64,000 bases of DNA from CAZICM01 sp964537685 (GTDB lineage Bacteria > Myxococcota_A > Polyangia > Polyangiales > Polyangiaceae), in assembly GCA_964537685.1 (NCBI GenBank), contig CAZICM010000011.1, positions 1-64,000 on the forward strand, written 5' to 3'. Positions 55,504 through 64,000 of this stretch are shown piece after piece (the stretch's first letter is position 1; the number at the start of each line of letters is the position of its first letter). A program made the position numbers and the translations under genes. The notes beneath the pieces were generated by a model. The model saw only the letters and a program-made list of their open reading frames with translations, was not told the origin of the DNA and ran no database searches.

Positions 55504-55526
55504 AGCCGGACTTTTTTGGTCCGGCT
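55504..55526 (+). terminator. Hairpin downstream of recA
   Basis: AGCCGGAC (55504-55511) pairs with GTCCGGCT (55519-55526) around TTTTTTG. The U-run is in the loop, not after the stem, so it is not a classical terminator. It may be an RNA 3' end or a control element for the next gene. Confidence 0.35.
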
Positions 55527-55535
55527 GGCTGTACC

Positions 55536-56483
55536 GTGCACGAACAGAATCCTTCCACCGACAAATCTCCCAATCCTGAACGGGCCATGCAGGCGCTGGA
55601 AAGCGCTGTGATCCAAGCCGAAAAAGGTCCGCAGGCCGAACCTATGATCACGGCTCTGCCCGTGGATTTCCGCGCGGCGGCCGACCTTTACGTGGACGAT
55701 GTTCGCCGCTGTTTTGACCGCATCGTGATGAGCAGCGATGCCGAGGCGGGATTGGATGCGCTGCTTGCGTCTGGCGCGCTCAGGGCGATTTTGCCCGAGG
55801 TTGAGGCGATGGTTGGTTTTGGTGACGGCGAGTGGCGTCACAAGGACGTCTGGAAGCACACCAAGCAAGTGGTGCGGCAGGCCGTGCCCAAGCTGGAAGT
55901 GCGCTGGGCGGCGCTGCTTCACGATATTGGGAAAGTCAAAACGCGGACGATTTCGCCCGACGGCGAAGTGCATTTCTTCGGGCACGCGGAAGTGGGCGCG
56001 CGCATGTTCGACAAGATCGACCGAAGGCTGCCCTTGTTTTGCAACGACGATGCGCTGAAGCAGACCGTGCGTTTTTTGATTTTGCATCATCTGCGCGCGA
56101 GCCAATACGAAGCCTCGTGGACGGACAGCGCGGTGCGCCGCTTCGCCAAGGAAATGGGCGGCTGTTTAGACAATTTGCTTCATTTGTCGCGTGCGGACAT
56201 CACGACGAAGAGGCCCGAGAAAAAGAGGCGCGGCCTGCGCCAGATTCATGAGCTTGCGGAGCGCGTGCGCGAGATTGAAGAGCTCGATGCGCGGGTGCCT
56301 CCGCTGCCGAGCGGGATTGGCGATGCGATGATGCTCGCGTTTCAGATTCCGCCGTCAAAGCGCATTGGAGAGCTTAAAAAAGCGCTGGAAGAGGCGGTAA
56401 AGGACGGCGAGCTTTTGGGGCAGCAGCCATCCGAGTACTACATCGACTATCTGCTCCGCAATCGCGAGCGCTTTGAGCTTTGA
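55536..56483 (+). CDS. HD-domain phosphohydrolase, Cca-like C-terminal half only
   Basis: About 315 residues are read from GTG 55536; TTG 55491 is rejected because a hairpin lies between. The section DRIVMSSDAEAGLDALLASGALRAILPEVEAMVGFGDGEWRHKDVWKHTKQVV and the motif LLHDIGK define the HD domain found after the nucleotidyltransferase head in tRNA CCA-adding enzymes. The head itself (GGxVRD, DxD) is absent. It may be a phosphodiesterase or nucleotidase derived from a Cca protein. It is followed closely by the TerB-like gene. Confidence 0.8.
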   Translation: MHEQNPSTDKSPNPERAMQALESAVIQAEKGPQAEPMITALPVDFRAAADLYVDDVRRCFDRIVMSSDAEAGLDALLASGALRAILPEVEAMVGFGDGEWRHKDVWKHTKQVVRQAVPKLEVRWAALLHDIGKVKTRTISPDGEVHFFGHAEVGARMFDKIDRRLPLFCNDDALKQTVRFLILHHLRASQYEASWTDSAVRRFAKEMGGCLDNLLHLSRADITTKRPEKKRRGLRQIHELAERVREIEELDARVPPLPSGIGDAMMLAFQIPPSKRIGELKKALEEAVKDGELLGQQPSEYYIDYLLRNRERFEL

Positions 56484-56506
56484 GGGCAGACTGTTAAAGT
56501 CGGCCC

Positions 56507-56842
56507 GTGAACCACATGATCAAGAATCTTTCCCACGAAGATCGCATGCGCCTGATGCGCTTCGTTTGCTCGTTCGCGTGGGCCGATTTAGCGATACAGC
56601 CAAAAGAGCGGCAGTTCGTTCATTCGCTGGTGCGCAGGTTCGAGCTCGATGCGTCGGAAGCCAAGCAAGTGGACGCGTGGCTCAAAGTGCCTCCTCGGCC
56701 CGAGGAGGTCGATCCGACGCAGGTGCCGCATCAGCACCGGAAGTTGTTTTTGGACACGGTAAAAGAGATGATTTTGGCGGATGGGCGGGCGCAGGAAGAA
56801 GAGATCGAGAACTGGGAGCTGTTGCAGCAACTCCTTGAATAA
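56507..56842 (+). CDS. TerB-like small protein
   Basis: The 111-residue helical protein starts at GTG 56507, 24 bases after the HD gene. RLMRFVCSFAWADLAIQPKERQFVHSLVRRFEL and VKEMILADGRAQEEEIENWELL are the paired acidic metal-binding helices of the TerB/DUF533 family. In this family TerB links membrane stress and metal sensing, but stand-alone copies have no settled role. It converges with the zinc-ribbon membrane gene, six bases away. Confidence 0.7.
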   Translation: MNHMIKNLSHEDRMRLMRFVCSFAWADLAIQPKERQFVHSLVRRFELDASEAKQVDAWLKVPPRPEEVDPTQVPHQHRKLFLDTVKEMILADGRAQEEEIENWELLQQLLE

Positions 56843-56847
56843 GCGGC

Positions 56848-57585
56848 CTATCCGTGCAGCGGCGCTTCGCAGCTTACGCAGCGCCGGGGCACGCCGTCCT
56901 TGTGATAAATCTCCCCGCAGCGCCGGCAAAACCTCGCATCTTTTTCGAATGCGATGAGCTTGTTGCTCGCCTTGCAATGCAGTCCCGCGGCTTGAGGCGG
57001 TTCGAGCGTGATGTTCTCTCCCGCTGATTGATCAAGCGCAGGCAGGGCATCCCGCGCGGTTTCATCGACTTTTTGCGGAATGCGTTCTTTTGCCGCGGCC
57101 ATGATGTGCGCAGCCGCCTGCCCGTGCGATGCAAGAGGCACGGTGATCTGCTTGCCATTGGCCTTAACGATGAGCGCGCTTTGGGTGAGCGTGATGTTTG
57201 TAATCTGATTCCAGCCTAGGCGTTCCAGCTCGTTTGGGCCTTTTTCCAAGGCGATTCCCGCATCGCCGACATGAATGGCCGCCAGTGAAAATTGGCCGAG
57301 CAGCGCCACGGCAATTAACAGCGCGGCACCCGCTGCGAGCAGATAAGGCGCGAGCTTATGAGGTTCGGGATCGGAAACCCGGAACCACTGGCCATAGACA
57401 CCCGCGCCCGCCAGGCCGGAACCAATGGCTGCGCCGGCGATGGACAAGATCGCTGGCAACGAAGCCTTGGGTTCGTAGCGCTTTTCGCTTCTGGGTTCAG
57501 CCTTGGAGATAAGCCCTGAGAGCTGCTCATCCGATGAGGCGGAAGCACCGCTTCGCTTTCGTTTTTGGGTTTTTTCCGACGCCAT
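56848..57585 (-). CDS. Membrane protein with C-terminal zinc ribbon
   Basis: The protein has 245 residues from ATG 57585, with GGAG four bases upstream. The N-terminus is charged. Two membrane helices (about 45-66 and 80-103) precede a PH-like domain (about 105-165, with ITNITLTQSALIVKANGKQITVPLASHG). The end has two CxxC pairs (CRRCGEIYHKDGVPRRCVSC) that probably bind zinc. The function is unknown. It may regulate or scaffold at the membrane. Confidence 0.7.
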   Translation of the reverse strand: MASEKTQKRKRSGASASSDEQLSGLISKAEPRSEKRYEPKASLPAILSIAGAAIGSGLAGAGVYGQWFRVSDPEPHKLAPYLLAAGAALLIAVALLGQFSLAAIHVGDAGIALEKGPNELERLGWNQITNITLTQSALIVKANGKQITVPLASHGQAAAHIMAAAKERIPQKVDETARDALPALDQSAGENITLEPPQAAGLHCKASNKLIAFEKDARFCRRCGEIYHKDGVPRRCVSCEAPLHG

Positions 57586-57662
57586 GTTTCTCCGGTGCTT
57601 CGTATCGGAAGCCGCAAAAAGAAGCAAACGTCCCGCTTTCGTTCGCCTACCTTAAGCTGCTG

Positions 57663-59051
57663 ATGCGAGTCCGGCTTGCGATGTACGGCGCGCCCATCCT
57701 GGCGATTTCGGTGGCTGCCGTGGTGCTGTTGGGGCCGGGAAGGTCTGGGCCTGCTCTTGGGGTTCGGGTGTGGGGCGGGCCTGCGCTTGGAGCGCGCTGC
57801 ATGGCGTTTCGGCTTGAGGCGCTTCGCCGGTATTACGGCGTGGACGATCGCATTTCTCTCGCTGGCCTGTCGCTCGAGCTTCGCGACATCAAGAGCGGGT
57901 CTTCGGCCATATGGTCGGGCAGCACCGGCGATGATGGAATTGCAGATGCCCGGCTGTGTTTGGACAAGCCATTGGGCGATCGCGCGGAGCTTTTGATCAG
58001 CCGCAAACAAGAGCAGATCGCGCAGGGATCGATCGCGCTTGCAGACAGTTCAGCGAGGGTGCTTCCGCCGTTGCCGCTATCGGGCATTGTGCGCGGCGAG
58101 CTAGAAATTCAGGTGAAATCGCCGCGGGGCATTTGGATCGCGCCCTTTGAGGACACGCTTTGGATAGAGCTTGTGAAAGGCGCGAAAGGCCGTTCGGAGA
58201 TATGGCTTTCGGCTTCAGCCCAAGGAGCCGAGCTTCAACAGAAAAGGCTTATTTTTCCGGTAGATCGAGCTTTGAGCCTAAAGTTAAAACCCACCTCGCA
58301 TTTGGTAGAGCTCTCGCTCAGCGCTGAAGTGGATGGAGTTGAGCAGGGCGTATGGGAAGGCGTTGTTCCCGTGGTGCCAGGAGGTATTTGGCTCGAGCCC
58401 CAGCGGGCCGCGGATGCTGAGGGAGCGAAACAGATACGCTTGTTTTCGCCGTCGCCCAGAAAGAATGCCTATGTGTCTCTGCTCAGCGAACAGGGGCGGC
58501 ACTTCGGCGCCACGGTGCCGCTCTCTCAGAATGCCGAAGGATTTTTTGTCGGCGAGTTTGGTATCGATCTCGGTGAACGCGGTGAACAGACGCTCCAAAC
58601 GGCTGTGCTCGTGGCCGCCGGAGATCCTGCTGAACAAGGTTCGGCCACCGTGGCATGGCCGCTTCGTCCGGCCGTTGGCAAGGCGATTTATCCCAAGCTC
58701 GAGCTGTTGCTGGACGGTCTTCCTCAAGCCGAAAAGACCGAACAAGAGCGGGCTATTTCGTCCCGTAGAACAGCGGTGCTTCTGATCGCGGCGCTGGCTG
58801 TTTTTGAAATTTTGTTTTTCTTCGCCCAGAGCCGCAAAGACCGCCGCGCGCTTGAAATGCAGCTTGAAAAAGCTTCTGAAGCGGACGATTCAAGAATCGC
58901 CGCTGAGGATGGGCCGCCGCGCGTAGATCGCGTCGATCGAGCCGGAGCGAAGCCGTTCTTGAATACCGAGTCCTGGCTATGGGGTCTCGTTGCCGTGGCC
59001 CTTATCGGACTGGGCTTTGCGCTGGTGGCGGCGCTGGCTCTATTTCGATAG
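57663..59051 (+). CDS. Membrane protein with beta-rich periplasmic region
   Basis: The protein has 462 residues from ATG 57663, the first start that opens directly into a signal-anchor helix (about 8-24); no good ribosome site is seen. The middle (about 45-380) is beta-rich with Ig-like features and no recognised enzyme motif. Two helices near the end (about 377-398 and 440-460) flank a charged cytoplasmic segment. The family is not recognised. The large TPR/HEAT gene follows after 90 bases on the same strand. Confidence 0.65.
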   Translation: MRVRLAMYGAPILAISVAAVVLLGPGRSGPALGVRVWGGPALGARCMAFRLEALRRYYGVDDRISLAGLSLELRDIKSGSSAIWSGSTGDDGIADARLCLDKPLGDRAELLISRKQEQIAQGSIALADSSARVLPPLPLSGIVRGELEIQVKSPRGIWIAPFEDTLWIELVKGAKGRSEIWLSASAQGAELQQKRLIFPVDRALSLKLKPTSHLVELSLSAEVDGVEQGVWEGVVPVVPGGIWLEPQRAADAEGAKQIRLFSPSPRKNAYVSLLSEQGRHFGATVPLSQNAEGFFVGEFGIDLGERGEQTLQTAVLVAAGDPAEQGSATVAWPLRPAVGKAIYPKLELLLDGLPQAEKTEQERAISSRRTAVLLIAALAVFEILFFFAQSRKDRRALEMQLEKASEADDSRIAAEDGPPRVDRVDRAGAKPFLNTESWLWGLVAVALIGLGFALVAALALFR

Positions 59052-59141
59052 AATTTAAATTAAAAATGATCGGATTGACAGCGCTGCGTATTCATAAACG
59101 CCGCTGTACCGAGTTCCAAAAAGGCGATCTACCCTGGAAGC

Positions 59142-62100
59142 GTGCGATCATTTGTTTTTGCAGGGGTTCTATTTGCCGTGGTGCCAGCGGTCGCGCTCGT
59201 CGCGCCAAAGGACGCCGCCGCTCAATTCGATCCGACCGGCCGCAACAAGAAAAAACCCAAGCCGACGGCTCCAAAACCCACATCGCCCAAGCCCGTCCCT
59301 CAAAAACCTGATGCGCCTCAAACGCCTAAGCCTCAAGCCGATGATGAAAGCAAGGCAGGGCCGGGTTCCGCCGCACTTATCACACGCTATACGGCCATCG
59401 TGCTCAGCCAGCCGGCGGCGCCTTTTCCCTTGCAGCGCCTGGCTCAGCTCTACCGGGAACGCGACGGCAATCTAAAAAAACTCGTCGCCGAATTTGAAAA
59501 ACGGGCGGCCGATTCAGGCCCCGATGCGTGGGCCGCGCGCGTTGTTTTGGCGGGTATTTATAAACAGGATGGCCGTTATGACGAGGCCGTGAAGGCTTAC
59601 GAGGCGGCCATCGCCGAACGCCCCAAAGAGCCCGATCCGATTATGGCGCTGGCTCAGCTCGCGTCGGATCGGGGCGATAAAAGCGTGGCGCGCGGCCATT
59701 ACGAGAAAGCGCTTGGGCTTCTAAAAAACGCGGCGGATATCGAGCAAACGACCCGCACGTTGATGACGCTCTCGCTGGATCTCAAAGACTTCGAGGGCGC
59801 GAAAAAATATCACGACGCTCTGGTGAAAACCGCGCAAGGATCGCTGTTTGTAAAGGCCGAACTGGGGCGCGAACTCCTTTCGCGGGGGCACTACGAAAAA
59901 GCGGAAGTTGAGTTTCGCGATTTGGTGAAAGCCGCGGCCGGCGACAATCGGGCGCTCGCTCCTGCGCTGCGCGATTTAGGTCAAGTGCTGGCCAAGCAAA
60001 AGAAGACCGCGGAGGCGATGAGCGTCTTGAAAAAAGCGCTCGCGGCTGCGGGGGGAGCGGCGGGCATCCGGGCTCAGATTCTGCTCATCATGGCGGATGC
60101 GTTTCGCGCCGAAGGAAAGCTTGCCGAGCTCATTGGCATTCTAGAAGCCGAAAAAGGCCAGGATTTTCAGCGGCTCGCGACGATGGGCGCGCTCTACGAA
60201 GAAACCGGCGAGGTGGATAAAGCCATTGCGACCTACCGAAAAGCGCTCGGGATGGATGGCAAAAATATCGATGTGCGGGTGAAGCTCGTTCACCTGCTTC
60301 AAACTGCGGGCGAACTCGAAGCGGCGATTAAAGAATACGAAGCGCTCATCAAAGCGGCGCCCAACAATCCCGACTTTGTCTTTGAGCTGTGCGAAACGCT
60401 GATTCAGCGCGGCGATCGCCCAAAGGCGCTCAAACTGCTGACCGAACTCGAAGGCCGCGTGGGCAACGAGCCCGAAATCTTGGCGGCTGTCGCCGATTTT
60501 TATGAGCGCGTCGAAGAGAAAGACCGCGCGCTGAAAGTGCTTCAAAAACTGGCTGCTACGGGCGGCGGCGACCCTTCCCATTTGATCGATCTCGGCGATC
60601 GCTACTTTCAGGCGGGCGACAAAAAGAAAGCCCTCGAGACATGGGCGCGCATCAAGACGATGATTCCCAACCGGGCGCGCGCCGCGGCCACGCTGGGCGA
60701 GGTGTATCTCGATCACGATATGCCTTCCGAAGCGCTTGCTTCGCTGCGGGAAGCAGTCGATGCCGAACCTTCTAATGTCCGTTACAAAAAGGCGCTCGCC
60801 CTTGCCTTGGAGCGCACAGCCACTTCGCTTGGCAATCCATCCGCCCGCTACGCCGAGGCCCGCGAGATCTGGGAAGACTTGCTTCGCACTGCGGGAGAAA
60901 CCGACAAACTCGTCGCGCGCGAAGCCCGCACGCATATTGTCAGCCTTTGGGCGCTCAATCACGAACTCGCCAACCGGGTTGCCCCTCTAAGCTCGCGCTT
61001 CAATCAATCGCCGCCCGATCTTGAAGCGGGCCGCTTGCTCGCCGAAGTGCAGCGCAAGCTGGGACGCCTGCCCGATGCCGAGGCGACCTTGAGGCGCGTC
61101 GTCGAGTTCGCTCCGGGCGATGAAGAATCGCTTCTTTCATTGGAGCGCGTGCTCGTTCTTGAACAGAAGCTCACCGATGCAATCGCCGTGCTGGCCAAGC
61201 TCGTGGAGGTCAATCCCAAGCGCGCCCGCGAGTTCTATCAGCGCATGGCTCAGTACGCCGCCGAGCTTTACAAAGACGATCAGGCCATTGAATTCGCGGC
61301 CAAGGCCGTTGAACTGTCGCCCGATGATGCCAACGGCCATCAAAAACTCGGCGACATGTACCGGCGCCGCCAGGACTTCACCCGCGCCATCGCCGAGTAC
61401 CGCCAGGCCATTCAGAAAAACGACCGGCTCTTTGTCGTCTACTTCGATCTCGCCGAGCTGCTTCTGTCTTCGGGCCAAATCGAAGAGGCCGATCGCCTCT
61501 TCCGCCGTGTCGTGCGCGCCTGTGCCGATGAAGAGCTTGTCGCACGCGCCGCCCGCATGTCGATGCAGGTGAACCTCGGCAGAAACTCTCTCGAATCGCT
61601 GGAGCGCGAGCTTCTGCCCGTCGCTGTCGGCAATCCTCAAAAATCCATCTATCGCCGCCTTCTCGTTGAGCTCTACGGCGCGATGACATTTCCCCTGGTT
61701 CAGAAAGTCAAAAACGCCGGACAGCGCACGCCTGCCGCCGAAAGCGCGAGAGCCGAGCTTGCAAAGATCGGCGCCCGCGCGATTAAACCGCTGCTCGATG
61801 CGCTCGCCGACGAACGAGAATCCCAGCAAAAGATAGCGATCGAAGTCTTGGCTTATGTGGCCAACAAAAGCGCGGGCCCGGCGCTCTACAATTTTGCGAT
61901 CGGCCAGGCCGATAAAAACCTTCGCGTGCGCGCGATGATCGCCTGCGGTGCTCTGCGCGATCCGGCGATGCTTCCGCGCTTTGAGCAATTGCTGCTTCCC
62001 AAAGAAGGCGATGCGGGCGTGCTTCCCACGGATTCCATCGCGGTCGCCGCGGCGTGGGGCCTTGCCCGCCTGGGCGACAAAAAAACCGAACCCGTGCTTC

Positions 62101-63272
62101 TCAAGCTTTTGAGCTCACCGGCACCCGATGTTCGAGCCCTGGCCGCGCTTGGCCTTGGCCTCTCCCGCGACCGAAAATACACGGCAGAACTCACGGCCCT
62201 CGTGCGCTCTCCCGAAGCCGGCCCGATTCCCCGGGCTGCCGCTGTTCATGCCCTGGGCGAGCTTGGAGGCGCGGCGGAAATGCCTCTTCTCATGGCCGCC
62301 GCCGACGGAACGGATGTGCTGTTGCGCAAGGCCGCACTGCTCGCCATGGCAAGGCTTTCAAACAAAGACGAACGCGGCTCCTTCGCCCAAGAGGCCATTG
62401 CCCAGGCGGTCTTCTCCGCCGACGAATCGCTTCGGGACACCGCTGTTCTCGCGGCTGTTGCGCTCTCGAGCAAATCCTTCCGCCGCCAGCGTGAACCTCT
62501 CTTTGTGCCCGACGGACCTCTGGTTCTCCGGGACGTGCTGCTCGGTCTGGAACCCGATGCCGCAAGCCTCGAAGATAGAGTGGCCGCCTTGTCCGCCCTT
62601 GCGCCGGCCCTTCGAAAAGCCGCCGTCGCCGCCGTATCCACGTCACCCGAGCGCGCCCGCGTCGTCTCCGATGCCCTGCTTTCGCGCGGAGAATCTTTGG
62701 GGCTTTCACCATTTATTAAAACCGATGAAATCATCGATTTGAATACAAATACCAAAGTAATGAACGCCGTTGAATCCATCGCCGCGGCGTCTGTCTCATC
62801 ATTTATCGCATTGGTTCGGCATCCTGTGATTGAAGTGCGAACCCGCTCGGTCGAATTTCTGGCCACCCGGGCCGAGCCCGAAGCTCAAGCCGCTGTCATC
62901 GATGCGCTCGGCGATCCCGAAGAAAGCGTTCAGCGGGCCGTGCTTTCCGCGGTGGGGCGCATAAAACACGCGCCAACCATTGCCGCTATTGCGGATGTTG
63001 TTCGTAAATCATCGAATTGGGCGCTTCGGGTCAGGGCGGCCCAAGCCTTGGGCCGTTTGGGAACGGGCACACCCTCGGAAACCATTGCCGAAACCCTTTC
63101 CTACGCGGCGAAAAACGATGCATTTGCCCTTGTCCGCGAAGCCTGCGCCCGGGCCCTCGCCTCCGTTGCGCCCGCTGCCGCCGCTCCTCTTCTCAAAGAA
63201 CTGGCCGAAAAAGACGCCGAGCCCCGGATCCGCGAGACAGCCGCCGAGCTGCTCAAAGCTTCTCAAAAATAA
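59142..63272 (+). CDS. Large secreted TPR/HEAT-repeat protein
   Basis: The 1376-residue protein starts at GTG 59142. A signal peptide (ending DAAAQ, about 29) and a Lys/Pro-rich stretch (about 33-65) lead to some 18-20 TPR units (about 80-840) such as DEAVKAYEAAIAERPKEPDPIMALAQLA. HEAT-type repeats follow (about 860-1376) with paired helices and Asp/Arg turns (AAVHALGELG, VRAAQALGRLG). Such solenoids bind protein partners. In a Gram-negative it could be a periplasmic scaffold in motility, secretion or cell-wall work. The next gene follows after three bases. Confidence 0.82.
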   Translation: MRSFVFAGVLFAVVPAVALVAPKDAAAQFDPTGRNKKKPKPTAPKPTSPKPVPQKPDAPQTPKPQADDESKAGPGSAALITRYTAIVLSQPAAPFPLQRLAQLYRERDGNLKKLVAEFEKRAADSGPDAWAARVVLAGIYKQDGRYDEAVKAYEAAIAERPKEPDPIMALAQLASDRGDKSVARGHYEKALGLLKNAADIEQTTRTLMTLSLDLKDFEGAKKYHDALVKTAQGSLFVKAELGRELLSRGHYEKAEVEFRDLVKAAAGDNRALAPALRDLGQVLAKQKKTAEAMSVLKKALAAAGGAAGIRAQILLIMADAFRAEGKLAELIGILEAEKGQDFQRLATMGALYEETGEVDKAIATYRKALGMDGKNIDVRVKLVHLLQTAGELEAAIKEYEALIKAAPNNPDFVFELCETLIQRGDRPKALKLLTELEGRVGNEPEILAAVADFYERVEEKDRALKVLQKLAATGGGDPSHLIDLGDRYFQAGDKKKALETWARIKTMIPNRARAAATLGEVYLDHDMPSEALASLREAVDAEPSNVRYKKALALALERTATSLGNPSARYAEAREIWEDLLRTAGETDKLVAREARTHIVSLWALNHELANRVAPLSSRFNQSPPDLEAGRLLAEVQRKLGRLPDAEATLRRVVEFAPGDEESLLSLERVLVLEQKLTDAIAVLAKLVEVNPKRAREFYQRMAQYAAELYKDDQAIEFAAKAVELSPDDANGHQKLGDMYRRRQDFTRAIAEYRQAIQKNDRLFVVYFDLAELLLSSGQIEEADRLFRRVVRACADEELVARAARMSMQVNLGRNSLESLERELLPVAVGNPQKSIYRRLLVELYGAMTFPLVQKVKNAGQRTPAAESARAELAKIGARAIKPLLDALADERESQQKIAIEVLAYVANKSAGPALYNFAIGQADKNLRVRAMIACGALRDPAMLPRFEQLLLPKEGDAGVLPTDSIAVAAAWGLARLGDKKTEPVLLKLLSSPAPDVRALAALGLGLSRDRKYTAELTALVRSPEAGPIPRAAAVHALGELGGAAEMPLLMAAADGTDVLLRKAALLAMARLSNKDERGSFAQEAIAQAVFSADESLRDTAVLAAVALSSKSFRRQREPLFVPDGPLVLRDVLLGLEPDAASLEDRVAALSALAPALRKAAVAAVSTSPERARVVSDALLSRGESLGLSPFIKTDEIIDLNTNTKVMNAVESIAAASVSSFIALVRHPVIEVRTRSVEFLATRAEPEAQAAVIDALGDPEESVQRAVLSAVGRIKHAPTIAAIADVVRKSSNWALRVRAAQALGRLGTGTPSETIAETLSYAAKNDAFALVREACARALASVAPAAAAPLLKELAEKDAEPRIRETAAELLKASQK

Positions 63273-63275
63273 ACC

Positions 63276-63830
63276 ATGAAAATGCTTGGAAAATTTTTGG
63301 TATTGCAATCCGCGCTCTTATCGTTCACAGCCGGATGTGATGATACCAGCCATTTCTCCAATATTCCAGGCGAATCTTATTGTGGTGCCATCACCCTGGG
63401 CTCATCCTTTCGAATGGGTTTCAGCCCCCGCGTGCAAATGCGCCTAACCCTGGACGCCTCTCTAATCGACGGACCCAATTCACCCGGCGTTTTATCCACC
63501 TATGAAGCCGCGACCGGCGATCAGCCCGAACAGCGCCTGATCGACAACGCCGAATTGCGCCTGTTTCCCGCTATGGCTCACGATCCCCTCTCGCGTCTCA
63601 CGCTCTCCGACGCTCAAATGCGCAATGCCATTTTCGCCATATCTCCCGCCGATCCCGACGCCGAATCGCTTATCGCCGTGCTCTCCCTGCGCACAGACGA
63701 TCGAATTGAAGTTCGATTGCTTCGGCCTGGAAGCCAAAATGCCGACGAAAACGCCGGGATCAACGAAAAGCGCAAACCCCTCTTTGGAATATTCACGCTA
63801 TCGAAGCGCCAGGGCACCTGTGGTTTTTAA
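63276..63830 (+). CDS. Small lipoprotein, partner of the TPR/HEAT protein
   Basis: The protein has 184 residues and starts three bases after the TPR/HEAT stop, so translation is coupled. The signal ends TAGC (Cys 21). The body is short, beta-rich and unrecognised, with CGAITLGSSFRMGFSPRVQMRLTLDASLIDGPNSPG near the start and a C-terminal Cys. It may anchor or cap the TPR/HEAT protein at a membrane. Confidence 0.75.
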   Translation: MKMLGKFLVLQSALLSFTAGCDDTSHFSNIPGESYCGAITLGSSFRMGFSPRVQMRLTLDASLIDGPNSPGVLSTYEAATGDQPEQRLIDNAELRLFPAMAHDPLSRLTLSDAQMRNAIFAISPADPDAESLIAVLSLRTDDRIEVRLLRPGSQNADENAGINEKRKPLFGIFTLSKRQGTCGF

Positions 63831-63888
63831 TCGGCGCCCCTGCTTTTTTCATAGATATTCTTGAAAAACATTGGATATTCTTTTCAGC

Positions 63889-64000
63889 ATGAGCTTACGC
63901 CTTGCTTCCCTCGCGCTCGCGCTTGCGGGTGCGCTATGCCTCTCCTCCTGCTCTGGAAACGGAGCTGAATTAGAGTCCGATCCCAATGCCATTGCCATTG
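63889..64000 (+). CDS. Start of another lipoprotein (partial)
   Basis: ATG 63889 opens a frame that runs to the window edge: MSLRLASLALALAGALCLSSC is a lipoprotein signal with lipobox LSSC (Cys 21), followed by a short Gly/Asn-rich stretch. The rest is outside the window. It follows the TPR/HEAT lipoprotein by 58 bases and may belong to the same operon. Confidence 0.7.
   Translation, partial: MSLRLASLALALAGALCLSSCSGNGAELESDPNAIAI

Noticed and set aside
55504..55526. Perfect classical terminator after recA
   Set aside because: The T-run is in the loop instead of after the stem, so it is kept only as a low-confidence hairpin.
54381..56105. 574-codon frame antisense to recA and the HD gene
   Set aside because: Both real genes on the plus strand are certain; the antisense protein is His/Arg-rich and matches nothing.

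Overview
The window looks like chromosome from a Gram-negative predatory or social bacterium of the Myxococcota (Polyangia-like), although GC looks moderate by eye rather than the roughly 70% of most cultured members. The reasons are two large surface proteins that end in a MYXO-CTERM-like tail, many lipoproteins with Gly- or Ser-rich linkers after the lipid Cys, Ser/Thr kinases fused to PEGA- or SUMF1-type modules, thrombospondin type 3 repeats, and a multi-POTRA barrel protein close to a TamB-like protein. No composition was computed; GC and codon remarks are by eye.

Left end (1-3258): this stretch differs from the rest. It is GC-richer and carries one gene that joins a complete HflX ribosome-splitting GTPase to a complete macrolide 2'-phosphotransferase (398-2689). 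In front of it lie a good -35/-10 promoter (106-134), a ten-codon ORF ending Arg-Leu-Arg-stop that begins where transcription should begin (142-174), and RNA able to fold into two mutually exclusive hairpins (241-366). This has the layout of a macrolide-inducible attenuator controlling a two-mechanism resistance protein. The stretch stops at the 3' end of a tRNA-Asn gene (3259-3334), a classic integration point, so transfer, perhaps from an actinobacterium, is the favoured reading; a contig chimera must be excluded.

3350-16500: surface and signalling block. A divergent pair encodes a kelch/Cys-rich protein and a thrombospondin type 3 protein, both with MYXO-CTERM-like tails. An OmpA-type porin with the same calcium-binding repeats follows, then a TPR/PEGA barrel protein coupled to a Ser/Thr kinase, then a phosphatase lipoprotein.

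16600-26000: secreted proteins. A beta-propeller lipoprotein is followed by a lipoprotein with the domain order of plant glucan water dikinases (phosphohistidine domain, then ATP-binding domain). Next come another lipoprotein, a polysaccharide flippase, an orphan Dam-type methylase, a SUMF1-domain protein and a collagen-like lipoprotein.

26000-36600: an AAA/PD-(D/E)XK protein, a small STAS-like protein and an Rpn-type nuclease, then a MuiA-like lipoprotein pair, an MFS transporter, a conserved protein of unknown function, a 470-base gap holding degenerate tRNA-like segments closed by an intrinsic terminator, and a V4R-like/STAS protein.

36800-64000: mostly core functions. EttA, an extracytoplasmic EEP-family lipoprotein, a frameshifted vWA lipoprotein, an envelope-assembly cluster (TamB-like, two barrel proteins, BamA/TamA-like), a kinase-SUMF1 membrane protein, recA with a LexA-like box inside its promoter spacer, an HD-domain protein, a TerB-like protein, two membrane proteins, a large TPR/HEAT protein and two lipoproteins, the last cut by the window end.
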